DNA of 64,000 bases from Ailurus styani (taxonomy: Eukaryota; Chordata; Mammalia; Carnivora; Ailuridae). Position 1 is the stretch's first letter. The stretch spans positions 333,408 to 397,407 of the forward strand of contig LNAC01000744.1 in the NCBI GenBank assembly GCA_002007465.1, given 5' to 3'. The stretch is not shown here. The text below holds more notes on this DNA, generated by a model. That model was not told the origin of the DNA. It saw nothing but the letters and a program-made list of their open reading frames with translations, and ran no database searches.

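Overview
This window is mammalian nuclear DNA from a carnivore. The evidence is about 18 tRNA-Lys-derived CAN SINEs (heads reading GGTGGCTCAG, tails of TCTCTCT and AAATAAATAAA) together with carnivore-type L1 3' ends, MIR, L2, MER20 and MLT1-like relics. The SINE subtypes look caniform and arctoid, most like mustelids. That species-level guess is weak.

All the coding sequence I can support belongs to one gene on the minus strand: ITPR1, the type 1 inositol 1,4,5-trisphosphate receptor, a tetrameric Ca2+-release channel of the endoplasmic reticulum. I placed 28 exons from their translations, splice sites and phase. They run from a partial exon at the right edge (end of the IP3-binding beta-trefoil) to a 33-nt micro-exon at 4552-4584 that opens the neuronal S2 splice segment. 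The phases chain through every junction. Anchored on the IP3 contacts R504/K508/R511 and Y567/R568/K569, the exons before S2 add up to residues 376-1691, so S2 starts at 1692 as described for the rodent protein. Residue numbers below use this S1+/S3- scheme and may be off by one against other isoforms. The first ~375 residues, the rest of S2, and the modulatory and channel domains lie outside the window. No other protein-coding or functional RNA gene was recognised.

Layout, in transcription order (right to left): IP3-binding core exons at 64000-51805; central armadillo-type solenoid exons at 50178-11146, densest at 36472-34311; then the exon before S2 and the S2 micro-exon. Introns are filled with old L1/L2/MIR/DNA-transposon relics and younger SINEs with clear target-site duplications.

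The most notable observations are: (1) the exon at 39065-39119 has GA where the frame-preserving 5' splice site needs GT, with a possible paired 4-nt shift at the next acceptor; (2) a tailless insertion of a tRNA-Cys 5' half with a perfect 15-bp target-site duplication next to an exon; (3) two single-N joints flanked by near-identical duplicates, which look like assembly false duplications; (4) a (TG)n tract inside a 118-bp intron; (5) the S2 micro-exon with a weak donor.
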